A stretch of 64,000 bases of DNA, from contig CM049319.1 in NCBI GenBank assembly GCA_026874595.1, positions 20,451,601 to 20,515,600 on the forward strand. Direction: 5' to 3'. The notes beneath the pieces were generated by a model, which had not been told where the DNA came from, made no database searches, and was given only the letters and a program-made list of their open reading frames with translations. A program made the position numbers and the translations under genes. Shown piece by piece: positions 1-11,894 of this stretch (the stretch's first letter is position 1; every line of letters begins with the position of its first letter). This DNA comes from Sipunculus nudus (taxonomy: Eukaryota > Annelida > Sipuncula > Golfingiida > Sipunculidae).

Positions 1-855
1 TTGGCTATGTCCCTGCCCCTACCTATCCCCTCCCTTAAACAACGTTAACACCCATTTGTATTATTATATACTGTATAGTTGTTTGCGCCGACGGTCAAAG
101 GTCTGCAAAAACCGATCAGTCTTTCCTATATGACTATGTAATTTCGTATAACATCAATTTGGTTTGATGAAATCTACTTAAATGCACATAATGGAAATAA
201 AGACAAAACATGGAAATCCTCTAAACTATGTTTTAAAAAGGAGCAAATGCCCTTATCTCCTGTCAAACATGCACTATTTATATCTGGCCTGCATCATCAC
301 CACTAAATTGCAAGAAGACGCTGACACACACACACACCCACACCCACACCAGTGTGTGTATACTTGTGATGAGTTTTCCTTTTGATGATCCTGATCCGTA
401 TAAAGTGGACTTGTGTGACCACCTTGAGCTTATTACAAGGAAATAGTGTGTGTGTAAATGTGCGAATACCCTATGAGTAGAGTGCAAATTCCCTATATGA
501 GCGGTGTGTGATATGTTTATTAATGTATTCCCCGTTTTATGTGAGGGCTGAAATGTTAAGATAAATATTTTGCCGGATAAAGACAAGGGCCTAAAACTTC
601 CCTCTGCTGATAAGTTATGAGAAAATCACCTAGTACACATACATCTGTCAACGAAGATGGAAAATTTCTGAAACCAAAAAATGGTAAAAGAGAAGACCGT
701 TTATACATTTATTTTCTTAAATAATTAGATTAACATATGGTATACCAAAAAGTTATCACATTATATACATAACTAAATGTTCCTCTACACAGTCACATTA
801 CATAAAGTATAGCTGCATTTTATTAGCTTTCTGCACAAGGCCCGCGCCTATATAA

Positions 856-937
<82 letters not shown>

Positions 938-1382
938 GTGTGTGTGCTACTTATAAATTGTCGGTTTATAAGGTGTAGATATAGTAAATAGCAAAAAAAA
1001 ATGCGTTCTTCATTATCATTAAATACTCAAACATCATGTCGGCCTGATCATTAACAATAAAAATGAAATAAAGGAATAGTATATTTTACTATAATTTTCA
1101 GCATTAGGCTTAGGTCCCAAAAAGAAAATTGGGCCCTGCATGGCCTACAAGCTGCTCAACCAATTAATACATCTGACACTGATTGAATTCCTGACCGGAA
1201 TCGGTTAAAGCGGACTATTCTGATATCTGATGTATATATTGATTATATAGATAACTCCTTGAACATTTATAAAAATAAGTTCAGAATACGCACATCTCAC
1301 AGCACACATGTCGTTCGTTTACTTTATGTCCACGTGTTTATAACATGTTGGGCCCACCAAAATATTAAAGAACACTTTCAAT
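1..1382. other. AT-rich non-coding stretch with simple repeats
   Basis: No convincing gene is visible on either strand. The only open frames are short, and one depends on the CA-rich run at about 326-351. A compound microsatellite lies at 857-946. The rest is unassigned AT-rich DNA. Confidence 0.5.
857..946. repeat. (TA)n-(TG)n compound microsatellite
   Basis: About 60 bp of alternating TA runs directly into about 25 bp of alternating TG. This is plain dinucleotide repeat with no coding meaning. Confidence 0.95.
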
Positions 1383-1683
1383 AAGGACACCTAGCTGGCA
1401 GCATGTCAGACGAAACTGAGTTTTGTAAGGGGCGTTTTGCAACTAGAGCGATCTTTCAAACTCCGCATATATGCATCTGCCTTAGATTTCATTTTTTTCT
1501 TTTTGCCACCATTACTGTGTTTACTAACAGTTTGTTGATAAACAAGCTGTTACATTCATCACGGAGGTGTTATATTTTTTAAACCTTTATTAACGGGAAT
1601 AACCCGGATTTCATTTCACCCTCATAAGTAAGCTAAACAATCACATTTTTCTATTGCATGGAAGGGTAGGTGAATAGATGGCA
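1383..1683 (+). repeat. Dispersed repeat, copy 1 (pair with 59658-59920)
   Basis: The segment starts AAGGACACCTAGCTGGCAGC and ends near GGTAGGTGAATAGATGGC. The same order of blocks recurs at 59658-59920 (AAGGACATCCGGCAGC to GGTAGGTGAACAGATGGC). The middle has diverged and differs in length. It is probably an old non-coding mobile element; no terminal structure is clear. Confidence 0.5.
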
Positions 1684-2997
1684 TTAGAATTCTTAAAATA
1701 CGGAAGTATCAGTAAAAAAAAGTATATTTCTTCCCATTACTAGTTCCGATGCACTACTACGGAAACCAAATTATTCTAAAAAATCAAGAGCCTGTGTCAG
1801 CCTGTATATGTCAGAGCTGTTTACGAATCCTGATTATTATTTAAGGTCAAATATGTTCCATATGTCCATCATCATTTGACGTTTGTAATCAGACCAAGTA
1901 CCAACAATGTATTATACCACAGGTATGTGTTATTTGCCAGTTAGGAAATTCTTGTGAAATAAGGAAAATCGAGATGATAGTGGTTATCGTGTTTAATTAT
2001 GTTTTTCTGGAAATATCATTCCCTTCATTGTTCATGTATATTGGCCATAAGCTATATAAAACATAATAACATGCAGTGACGATTCCTAATAACATAACCT
2101 TTATTTTGTACATTTTCTCTTTTTGAAAATGTAATTTCATTATCAAAGGATTTCAGTATAGGAGTATACGAACCTTAAAACTTAAGTGAATGCTGCTGAT
2201 ATGACAGTGGCTTCAAGATTAAAACTAACACCCAGGCCTAGCTTTGAAAAGGTATTTAAATGTGTGATTTGGTGCATCTATATTAGTTGCTAATATTATA
2301 TGCTCGAATATTTAAGATGAGCTGTTCAAATTAATGAGCCACATTGGAAACCAATATGTTTAAACCAATTGAGGTAAAGGAAACATCATATAAACTATAT
2401 ATTAATAGGGAGAGAATTAAGTAAATAGGTACTTTGTATTGATAAGTCATACATATACTTTCATATAGGCATGCATACAGGTAAGACATAAATGTATACA
2501 TACAGTAGATGATACCAAAAAAAAAACGACCGCCTTTCGTGGCCTTAAATTACGTCCTGTTTCTTGTTAGCAATTAAGATATAATGTTTAAGCCATTGGT
2601 GGTTCACTTCATGTACACCGTATATATAATAATGTCGCTCTCAAACATTGCCATGATTAATTGTGTCAAATGCTTTGCTAAAGGCGACAAAATACATTAC
2701 ATATACCACAGCACCATCTTGCTGAGCTTTAGTTATTTTATATCAACTATCATAATTGATAAAAGACACATAGATATAACACTCAGAAAATGCATTCACC
2801 CATCGTAAACATTCACTTGACTCTTATGAAAAACTTTTAAATCACCCCAAAATACAATGTACTGTTATAGTAAAACTTCCCTTCACAAGATGTCAGCAGT
2901 GTCTATTCAAGTGTATACTTCAAAACAGATATACAAACAAAGGTGATCCTCTTAATCGACATGAGACCTGGCCTCGATAATCAGTATGGCTTATAAG
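1684..2997. other. Non-coding stretch, nothing recognised
   Basis: AT-rich DNA with frequent stops in all frames. One 74-codon open frame (2584-2808) shows no domain, no good start context and no homology that I recognise. Confidence 0.4.
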
Positions 2998-3285
2998 CAT
3001 AGGTCTGTGGCAGCCACGCTTTCGCTGACCTTTATTTGAGTGAGCCACTCTGGCGTGTGGCGATATAAAGCTAGGTTATATGTACGCAGTCCTTTGTTAA
3101 TAGTGTACTGCTCTGGGTCACAGCCTCTGAGCACTATGCGCTGTTTGTACTACTAAAAGGCCTGGATCAAGCTCACATTGAGTTCGCAAAACATCCATTA
3201 TCTTGTTCAATATTAATTAAATAGACTCCAGTGTGGTTCGTTTAATCAAGGTCTGTGAAAGCGTGGCTGCCACAGACTTGGCAGT
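2998..3285. repeat. Inverted repeat with 21-bp perfect arms
   Basis: Positions 3003-3023 (core GTGGCAGCCACGCTTTC) are the exact reverse complement of 3257-3277. Partial matching continues for several bases on both sides (AGGTC/GACCT). The spacer is about 230 bp. It could be a small foldback element or an inverted local duplication. Confidence 0.8.
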
Positions 3286-4786
3286 ATGAAGATGAGATTT
3301 TTATTCTAAGAGGAAATGAGCTTGGTTCATAAATACTGCATGATGTACGGCAATTATCGGAACAGTCCCATACATGCATGTACATGTATTCTATAAGATA
3401 TACTTTGTAACTGGCGTTGTTCCACTGGGATAGAGTCAATGACATATAGTAAACTGTTACGGTTTGGAGGTGTTGACGGGACATATCATGCCATTATAAC
3501 ATCAGAGTAGGAGTTTTCTCCAATGACCTTATTACTCATTCAACCTTGTTATCAACATTTGATATTGTATGAAACAGGTGCAGCATATAAGACGCTTACT
3601 TTTACAGTTAAAGCACGCTCAAGCCATGCTTTTTCTTCTCACGACGTCTATGATAATTATGAGTGGCACGCCAAAACCACAACCGAAAATGAAGCACAGG
3701 CCCGCAGTTAACGGAGAACCATGTCGTATCTTATCGCCACACTTTTTACTGGTTTTTGATATTACAATGGTTAAGTGGATGTATGATAACTATAGTGATG
3801 GCTAGCCGTGAATACATGACTCAGTATAGGCATTATTTGCCAATCTTAGATCGTGATAAAAGTCATACAGAGAATGTACTGGAACGATCTGGGATCCTGT
3901 TGCATTTTTAAACGTACATGGAAAGCAGATGAAAAGTTAGTCTATATAAATGATGTATTAACACAAGCATACATGTGAAATCACAAACCAAACTGAAAAG
4001 CCATCTCTGTTGAAATGGTCATTTTCTGTACTGCGTACTAGTTGGATGCCATCCTATAACCCGTGCATGCTAGCCATGCTAGCCAGGAATTCAGAAATTC
4101 AGCAGACATGCAGAGAAATTTTTACCTGAATTAAAACGGAATTTTTCCGGTGTTGTTAGTAACTATACTAATAAAAGGTAACGACTGGTCTGGTTAATGT
4201 CTATAGACACAGCGTACTTATAGGCCATGAGGCGTTGTCAAACAAAATAATTGCATCCTATAAAAGAGCCTTACGGTGCGTTCCTCGTTTAAGGGTGCAT
4301 GTATATAAAGACACTGTGACGCTGGTCGTAGAATATCTAATATCAGAGCGCGATAAGTCTTGTCATACCACGTAATGGTATAACAGTGGTCACAATTAAT
4401 GATTAATTGCTTAGGCTACCAAAAAAATGATCTAAGGAGACTGAGAACAAAAAAACATGGTAAGAGCAAGCGATTTTAACAAAAACATTAATCAACAGTC
4501 AAGAAATAATACATGGAATTTTGCAAGCTTGCCATTAAAAGCAGAAATATTGCTTCAATTCCTTAAAAAAAAGTGTATATATGAGCAACAAAAAATAAGT
4601 CTATTTCTTTTATATCTTTCATGTTTTTTAAGGAATCGAGAAAAGAACAAAAATTAGCAAAAACAACGAGGGACTGTCTTTCATTTGAAAAAAGAGAGTT
4701 CTTTTTTACACTGCCTGGTAGTTCATTGTCTGCCCAGGTCACAGTCTGTGCGTTTGTCCCGCCGGCGATACCAGGGTTTCTGCACA
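3286..4786. other. Non-coding stretch, nothing recognised
   Basis: Short overlapping open frames occur around 3523-3805 and 4457-4923, but none has a recognisable domain, splice structure or codon bias. A short tandem duplication (CATGCTAGC twice) lies near 4066-4085. Confidence 0.4.
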
Positions 4787-5240
4787 AGCGGAACACTTCA
4801 AGCACGTGTTCTGAGAGGATGTGCATGTGCAGGTATTTGTGTACGCATGTATTACCTACCGGCGGTCCTTACTGTCGTTTGCAGGTATGTTTAATTGATA
4901 CGTATACGGAAATATCGGTTTAGTAATATTTCTTTACATAGGGTTTATCCTAAACATTCACTTGGTATTCCGTAACTGTATTACGTATAACGTAAAAATA
5001 TATCTGGATTTACTATAATATATAGGGTTTATCCTAAGCATTCACGTGTTATCCCATACTTGTATAATGTACGACGTAATAATATTTCTGGCTCTACTAT
5101 ATATCACCGCTGGCACGAAAAAAATATAATATATGAGAAATATACGAGCAAGAACGCTTCAAGCACGTGTCCTGCATGAGAGGACGTGTGCAGGTATTTG
5201 TGTATTCACTACCGGAAGTCCTTTCTAGAAGTCTTTTGCA
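4787..5240 (+). repeat. Nested imperfect tandem duplication
   Basis: Two duplications are visible. A block with CTTCAAGCACGTGTTCTG, GTGCAGGTATTTGTGTA and ACTACCGG-like DNA occurs at about 4795-4885 and again at 5155-5240. Between them an ~88 bp block starting AGGGTTTATCCTAA occurs twice, at about 4938 and 5024. Together they give the order A-B-B-A. CACGTG E-box motifs are present in the A blocks. No function is shown. Confidence 0.7.
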
Positions 5241-5363
5241 GACTGAATCTGATGCATGCACTGTATATACCACCAAGTTAACGAAGAATTAAAGAGCTGA
5301 CCTTTGTTGTGGTTCCTTTGATCTTTCAACTAGAACTAAGCCGCCTAGCAACTTCTATACTGT

Positions 5364-5411
<48 letters not shown>

Positions 5412-5424
5412 TTATTTATTTATT
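5364..5424. repeat. (TA)n-(TTTA)n microsatellite
   Basis: About 40 bp of alternating TA is followed by several TTTA units. Confidence 0.95.
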
Positions 5425-6538
5425 CACAACCCTCCCCCTTTGCAGATAAATTAGGCCTAAATTAGGCCGAAAGCCACTGGTTAATACTGACATAATTTGC
5501 ATAATCTGCAAATGTGCCAAGTTTACTCAATTTGGGCCCAAGAGCAAGATGGCTGACAGAATGCACATCGTCGAGAGACCCTTCAGCCATATATTTGTAT
5601 CATATTACTAATGGCTGTGATATGAAAATGTTTTTCTTTAAAGCAATGAAGATTAACTGATTGTGAGCACATATCAACCCTCTTAGATGAAAGAATATTC
5701 AATTGGTTGAAAAAAGATTGCAAAAACGATATCAATACGCAAATGTTTACTGATTTGACACTTAAATTGGAAGAAAAGAACAAGTGTCCACTGAAATACA
5801 AGAGCAGAGGTCCTAAAAATAGGTATATACAATTATACATTATAAATCCATTCAGATTCTCCCAAATAATATTTTTACCAAATATTAAATTTGCATCCTC
5901 TAGAAATTGTAATTTTTTCTTTTCAGCAAAATGATCCCATTTTGGGGTCTCTTTTGGGGTGCATCATACTCATAGCTTTCTTTATTATTATTGACAGAAA
6001 CTTCAAATGAAATGTATATACCTTATACCTTGTATTTATCTAAACTTTAATATGCTATGTAAAAAGATTTGACAAACACAATTTTGCACGATGATACCTA
6101 CTGCAATGTGTCAGGTAGTTTGATGTTCTTGGTCGCAAATCTTGTTAAAACATTTTCAAGCGGTATAATGCCCATTTTAATTGCCCCTACCCCAAATATA
6201 TATATCGTTTGTCTCAAAATTCTGTACATTGCACCAATGCCATTTGGTTACATACTTGCAAGTTTTTTGAGTCGGCCTTTAGAAGCCTTGAATATATATG
6301 TTAGGAATAAATCGCTCATTTGATCTTAATTTCCGCCATCCATAGTAAAAATGACTCGCCAGATTTTAGATTTTGGTGGAGGCGAAACTAGTGACCGCGT
6401 TTGAACCCTACTGACCTTAATACTTACCTTATTTGCCTATATTATGTATCAACCGAATAAGCACAGCAAAGGTACCTTTTTCTTTCTACTGTTGATGCTG
6501 TTCTAGGTCAAGCGGCTTTGAACTGGTAACCAATTTTT
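5425..6538. other. Non-coding stretch, nothing recognised
   Basis: No recognisable gene, RNA or mobile element. Open frames at 5583-5934 and 6069-6323 are AT-driven and lack domains. Confidence 0.4.
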
Positions 6539-8258
6539 ATGCCCCCGCCACAAAGTGGCCGGGGCATATAGTTTTACCAATGTCCGTCATTCTGTCCTTC
6601 CGTCCTTCCGTCATTCCGAAATCAAGCAGTTGTACGGACTTTTTTTTCGCAATGCCTGCAGATATTGGCCTTATTTTCGGTGTGTGGGCAGATAATGACC
6701 AGTTACAGATCGAGTTCGCGTTTTGTCCCGGTTGACCTACTTTTGACTGTTTTACGGCTCCTAAACTTAGAAAATTTCATGAAAAAATAGAAATTTTCAT
6801 GACAAATACACATGTACGGACTTTTTTCCGCAATGCCTGCAGATATTGGCCTGATTTTTGGTGTGTGGGCAGATAATGACCAGTTACAGATAGAGTTCGC
6901 GTTTCGTCCGGGTTGACCTACTTTTAAACGTTTTACGCCTCCTTAACGTAGGAAATTTCATGAAAAATAGAAATTTTCATGACAAATACACATGTACGGA
7001 ATTTTTTTTGCAATACCTGCAGATATTGGCCTGATTTTTGGTGTGTGGGCAGATATAGACCAGTTACAAATCGAGTTCGCGTTTCGTCCGGGTTGACCTA
7101 CTTTTGACCGTTTTACAGCCTCTGAACATAGAAAATTTCATGAAAAATATAAATTTTCATGACAAATACACATGTACAGACTTTTTTTCGCAATTCCTGC
7201 AGATATTGGCCTGATTTTTGCTGTGTGGGCAGATAATGACCAGTTACAGATCGAGTATACGTATGTCCCAGTTGACCTACTTTTGACCGTTTGACGGTGC
7301 TCTAACATAGAAATTTCATAAAAAAAGTGCACATGTACGGACTTTTTTTGCAGTGCCTGCAGATACGGGCCTGATTTTTGGTGTGTAGGTAGATATTGAC
7401 CATTTACGGATCAAGTTCGCGTTTCGTCCCAGTTGACCTACTTTTGACCGTTTTACGGCTCCTCAACATAGAAAATTTCATGAAAAATATAAATTTTCAT
7501 GACAAATACACATGTACAGACTTTTTTGCAATACCTGCAGATATTGGCCTGATTTTTGCTGTGTGGGCAGATAATGACCAGTTACAGATCGAGTTCACGT
7601 TTTGTCCCAGTTGACCTACTTTTGACCATTTGACTGCTCCTGAACATAGAAAATTTCATGAAAAATAGAAATTTTCATAACAAATGCATATGTACGGACT
7701 TTTTATCGCACTGCCTGCAGACACGGGCCTGATTTTTCGTGTGTAGGCAGATAATGACCAGTTACAGATCGAGTTCTTGTTTTGTCCCAGTTGACCTACT
7801 TTTGACCATTTGACTGCTCCTGAACATAGAAAATTTCATGAAAAATAGAAATTTTCATAACAAATGCATATGTACGGACTTTTTTTCCTCAGTGCCTGCA
7901 GTTACCAGCCTGATTTTTTATGTGTGGGCAGATAATGACAGTTACAGATCGAGTTCGCGTTTCGTCCCGGTTGACCCCTTATTGTTTTATGGCTCCTAAA
8001 CATAGAAATTTCATGAAAGACAGAAATTTTTATGGAAAATGCACATGTATGGACTTTTTTTCACAATGCCTGCAGATACTGGCCTGATTTTTGGTGTTGC
8101 TTGATAATGACCCGTTACAGATCGAGTTTGCATTTTGCCCTTATTGACCTACTTTTGACCATACGACACCTCCTGAACTTAAAAAAAATTTTCAAAATTT
8201 AACAAATGTTTCTTATTTGCCCTAGGCGGGGGCATTCGTGTCGTTTCGACACATCTAG
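6539..8258 (+). mobile_element. Non-autonomous Helentron/Helitron-like element (HINE type) with tandem-repeat core
   Basis: The left end carries a near-perfect hairpin, TGCCCCCGCCAC-AAA-GTGGCCGGGGCA (6540-6566). ATGCCCCCGCC at the left is exactly inverted as GGCGGGGGCAT at 8225-8235. The right end has a second hairpin (GTGTCG-TTT-CGACAC, 8238-8252) followed by AT and CTAG at 8255-8258. A 3' hairpin just before CTRR is the signature of Helitrons, and subterminal inverted repeats plus a tandem-repeat core are known for Helentron-associated elements and bivalve pearl-type repeats. There is no Rep/helicase gene, so it would have been mobilised in trans. The flanking bases at the right are TT, a usual Helentron target. 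Family assignment is inference from termini. Confidence 0.7.
6631..8210 (+). repeat. Nine-copy ~180 bp tandem array in the Helentron-like element
   Basis: Units begin near TGTACGGACTTTTTT, at about 6631, 6813, 6993, 7173, 7334, 7513, 7691, 7871 and 8046. The spacing is 175-182 bp except one shortened unit of 161 bp. Shared blocks include TGCCTGCAGATATTGGCCTG, TGGGCAGATAATGACCAG, GTTGACCTACTTTTGACC and GAAATTTTCATGACAAATAC. Units 4 and 6 share private variants, and so do 5 and 7, so a dimer was copied. Units 7 and 8 are nearly identical over their second half, a still younger step. Open frames here (7138-7332, 7396-7614) are by-products. Confidence 0.92.
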
Positions 8259-8620
8259 TTCAGGTGTTGTAGTGCAAATAACACACGGGCACCACAACAG
8301 ACTATGTATTCAAAGTAAACATCCTTAAACTCAAATGTCGGTATATATGTAGGCCTAGCAATTAGAAAACTTAAAATTGGTTTGGCTGAGTGGTAGTGGG
8401 AGGATGCATGCAAGGAGGGCCACTCCGGCCCATGGAATAGACCTATATAACATATATTGGGCCATCATTACTCTCCTAGAGAATAATTGGAATATTTAAA
8501 ATACACTGACTTTTCTACTGATAATATTTTGAAAATGTAACTGTTTAAAAAATCATTAATGTTTCAATTATTCATTTTTGTGAAAACCTTGACCAGACTG
8601 CATGAAAAAAAAAAAGTTCA
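8259..8620. other. Short non-coding stretch upstream of the tRNA terminator
   Basis: No gene seen. The phrase TTGGCTGAGTGGTAGTGGG near 8381-8399 resembles a tRNA A-box, but no B-box follows at a suitable distance. Confidence 0.35.
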
Positions 8621-8692
8621 CTCCCTGACGGGGAATCGAACCCCGGCCGCGGCGGTGAGAGCGCCGAATCCTAACCACTAGACCATCAGGGA
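8621..8692 (-). tRNA. tRNA-Glu (anticodon CTC)
   Basis: Read on the minus strand from 8692, the sequence starts TCCCTGATGGTCTAGTGGTT and folds into a full 72-nt cloverleaf. The acceptor stem TCCCTGA pairs with TCAGGGA. The anticodon stem is CGGCG/CGCCG around the loop CTCTCAC, giving anticodon CTC. The T arm is CGGGG-TTCGATT-CCCCG and the discriminator base is G. Internal promoter boxes are intact (TGGTCTAGTGG and GGTTCGATTCC). A run of about 12 T follows directly (plus strand A run 8605-8615), a strong Pol III terminator. It matches the animal tRNA-Glu(CTC) pattern closely and appears functional. It delivers glutamate to GAG codons. Confidence 0.97.
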
Positions 8693-8794
8693 TTGATATA
8701 CACCGTAACTGCAATATAAATGACCCTTGGTTTACACACCTGTGCGAAATATGTTCAGTCGAGCACGTGACCGCATGTGTTCCCCGTGAGCAGC

Positions 8795-9150
8795 GCACTG
8801 ACAAGAAACTTGGTAAAACCCGGACTCGGACTCCGGATTCTGACTCCACAGTAATAATCGTCGAACCCTGAAACAACAGCAGCAGCTTACAGTATATGTA
8901 TTGTATGGATTTTTGCTTCAAAACAGATGCTTGACTGTTTACTCTTTTGGAATATATTACGACTGTATCCTCATATGATCTGTAACATATACACTGCTTT
9001 TTAATTTAACCGTACTCCAACAAATGAGTAAAGATGAAATGGGTGGGATGGAAATTATTATTTTATAAAATTTAGTGAATTATGATTATTTGATTATGAT
9101 GATACATAGATTTTTTTCTTCACACTTTGGAGATTTTCAAAAGTAAGTTT
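8795..9150 (+). repeat. Left arm of a long diverged inverted repeat
   Basis: Matches the reverse complement of about 11895-12395. Shared blocks in order are CTTGGTAAAACCCGGACTCG, AATAATCG, ACTGTTTACTCT, TACGACTGTxTCCTCATATG, TGTAACAT, AGTAAAGATG, TGAATTATGATTATT and AGTAAGTxTxACTTATAAA. Identity is patchy and the arms differ in length because of indels. It begins about 100 bp from the tRNA-Glu gene. Confidence 0.75.
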
Positions 9151-10574
9151 GACTTATAAAAGATTTTTTAAAAGAAAAAATGATCAATTTAGATTCTTTT
9201 GTACAGTCACTTAATGGATTCCCAGAATATCTAATTCATCATTCTTCACCCTTGTTCAATATTTTCAAAAACTGTATAAGACAAATGTGCAAAAATATAA
9301 ATATAGTATTTTACTGTTAAATAGGTCATTGGGTTGGAGAATATACCAATATGTGGTTTGTGGATTTGTAAATATTTGTGATAAATCAAAATCAAAATAC
9401 AAATTTACTTAATCAGTTTAACAAATATGGTTCTATAAGATTTTCTTTTAATGGGTGTAAATGTTTAGACAACATGGATCGATAGGGATTTCGTATGTGT
9501 AAAAGATTTTTTTCGGAAACAGGAAATTTTATGGCTGAAGAATTAATTCACAACGTCATTTACAAAAAAAATAATCTTATTGGTGGCTATGTTAAAAACA
9601 ACCAGCGAGACTGGAACTTTGAGATAGACGAATTTAGATATAAAATTTATCACAACTTAAATGTAAATTATCTTATTCCAAATAAATAAAGCAAAACTTT
9701 CAACAGCCTGTTTCTGTTAAAGTTTGAAAAAGAGAAATATAAAATTATTCGATTTCAAGGCCCTTTATAAGAATAAAATAGAACGGAAAAAATTAGTTGA
9801 ATATCCGAATTTAATTACCGATTAATACATAATTTGATTTTAACAAACAGGGTGTTGAGTAGAAAATATAGTGGACCTACTATTTCACCTCTTTGTATAA
9901 GGCCAGAAAAATACTGAGCAATTAACTTATATATATTTGCAATACTATTAAAATTCGGAAAATAAAATTTGTATGTAGACTCGAGTTGAGACTGCATGGT
10001 TTTGTTTTGATATCAATATGCGAATGACTGCACGGCTTTTATAGAAATGAATTTGTCTTTCTTAGCATGTGCTCTATACAAACACAAAACAAGATGTAAA
10101 AGGAAACGGAGAAAAATAAAGTGAACTGTTGCTGAGGAACTTTTTAGTGTTTTAACTTGAATGTTTACAAGAATCTAAGTACAAAACTTTAAAAAGAGTA
10201 AACATATCGAGAAATTAAAGTGTTTCGTTACAGCCATAAAAAAGTTAAGATGAGGGATTCAACTTTTTTTTATATATCTACCTGACGGATTTCCAAAAAC
10301 TCAAGACAAATATGGTGACCCATATGTTACCGATTACTTAATAGTCATGAACGAAAGCTCACCCTGCTTTCCCTGAACATTTCGTATTGTCCTGATGGGT
10401 GTCTTTTTAAAACGATGATCATATGTATCAGTATTCCCCATGGTGCTTCACAGTTGAGAATTACTAATATATATTGTTATATATTTTGGAATAAACAGTA
10501 TATATAGAGAAACAAGTAACCCAGGGGTCATGACGCTTAGCTGACTAGGAAAACATTCATAAAAGAATTTTATC
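9151..10574. other. AT-rich spacer inside the inverted repeat
   Basis: No RNA or recognised gene. A 64-codon plus-strand frame at 9495-9689 (starts MCKRFFSETGNFMAEELIHN) has reasonably balanced composition but no known domain, promoter or paralogous copy. It may be an old transposon ORF remnant. Confidence 0.3.
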
Positions 10575-10960
10575 AATGCCAAATTTTGTAGGTGGTATCC
10601 CCATTCAACTTAAGCATAGCTCGGAGGATACGGGTAACAGAGACCTAATTTAAGGTTTCCACAGAAATTGGGGGAAACCCAGGTGGCGCCACCACTCTGC
10701 AAAAACTGATGAAACTCTCCAAGATCAATATCCTTGCAAAAAAATCATGGTGATCAATGCATTAGTTGTTCTTGAGCTTTTGTATCAAATTTTCCATTAT
10801 TCTGGGGGGGGGGGGGGGGGGGTACTTCGGAGCCACATAGCTCAGAGGTTATGGGTAACAGAGACCTAATTTCAGGTTTCCAATTAAGGAGATTTTTCAT
10901 GGACCTCCTTAGCTATGAAGCTAGAAGATTCCATAACCAGCGGTTACGATTTGTGCCTGG
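10575..10960 (-). repeat. Two-unit dispersed repeat, minus-strand copy (pair with 26433-27075)
   Basis: Two units each contain a GAGCTATGG-like block, GGGTAACAGAGACCTAATTT and a GGTTTCC block (about 10617-10660 and 10840-10885). A 19-G run at 10804-10822 lies between them. The reverse complement aligns well with 26510-26790: both share GCACAAATCGTAACC, AGGTCxATGAAAAAT, AACTAATGCATTGATCACCA and TTTCATCAGTTT. It is a non-coding interspersed repeat whose two-unit structure is conserved. Confidence 0.8.
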
Positions 10961-11894
10961 TTCAGTCAGCTAAGCTAAATAATGAAAAAAAAATAAAGGA
11001 ATTTTTTTTTATAGAAAACATCATTTATATTCCTATATCCTTCTTAATATTCCAAATTTATTGAAACATTATTGTTACTATATGGAACCTCAGGTTTACA
11101 AAGAAAGGAAATTAAATTTATGGTGTACTTGTTTAATGTCATACTGCCTGGACAATATGGTCAGATGTTACCATGCAGTGTAGAAAGTGGTTTTTTTCTT
11201 TTTTTTCAAACTTTCATGAACATTCAGCCGAATGATTCCCAACAGTGGTTCTGTCCCCCATGCATGCAAGTCGTGTGTTTATTTTCATTTTTAATGAATT
11301 AAAATATGGCTGTAATTTCATTTTATAAACTATTCTATGATATTATCGCATTTTTAATTTTGAGATTCAACATATACAGGTTTGTTTAAATTATTTTGTA
11401 TTTTAATCTCCATTCAATCATATATGGTTAATAATTATTGAATGTTGCTTAAATCATATATACATGCAAATATGGTTTATAGCAGCTCAACGTATATTTC
11501 ACATTTTGAAATTCAATTTGAAACACCTGTATGTCTGTATGATTCAGGAAGAACACTCAAAAATACAAGTATTATCAATAACATGCACCTTTTGTAATAC
11601 AGGGTGCTGTGATTAGTTTCAAAAATCCTTAGCTTATTGATTAATTCAGTTAATTCATTCATTTGTGATTTTTTTTTCATTCAATATCTCCAAGGTACTG
11701 TTTTTTTTATAAAAAGTGCTAGTTGCTGTATATTTATACTCAGCTTGGATCTTGACTATACGTTTTTGTTTTTGTAGTTATAAGTGGGTGCCAATAAAAT
11801 GAAGCATAAAAGTTGTTTGTCATATTTACCCATTGATTTAAGGTAAATCAATAATTTTTCAATAAATTTGCATTTTTTAAAATATGGGAATATA
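10961..11894. other. AT-rich stretch with a weak PHD-finger-like phrase
   Basis: No gene can be supported. A plus-strand frame at 11072-11302 contains NDSQQWFCPPCM (about 11235-11270), which resembles the end of a PHD finger (W-x-C-x2-C). The expected earlier Cys/His pairs are absent, so it is at best a fragment of an old element. Confidence 0.25.

Noticed and set aside
8381-8399. Possible second tRNA or SINE A-box
   Set aside because: No B-box or foldable cloverleaf follows.
10735-10760. CTGATGA words (also near 36070, 52045, 56738) as possible hammerhead ribozymes
   Set aside because: No GAAA core partner at the right spacing and no flanking stems in any case.
11224-11300. PHD-finger-like phrase QQWFCPPCM
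   Set aside because: Only the last W-C-C part is present and no other zinc ligands precede it in frame.
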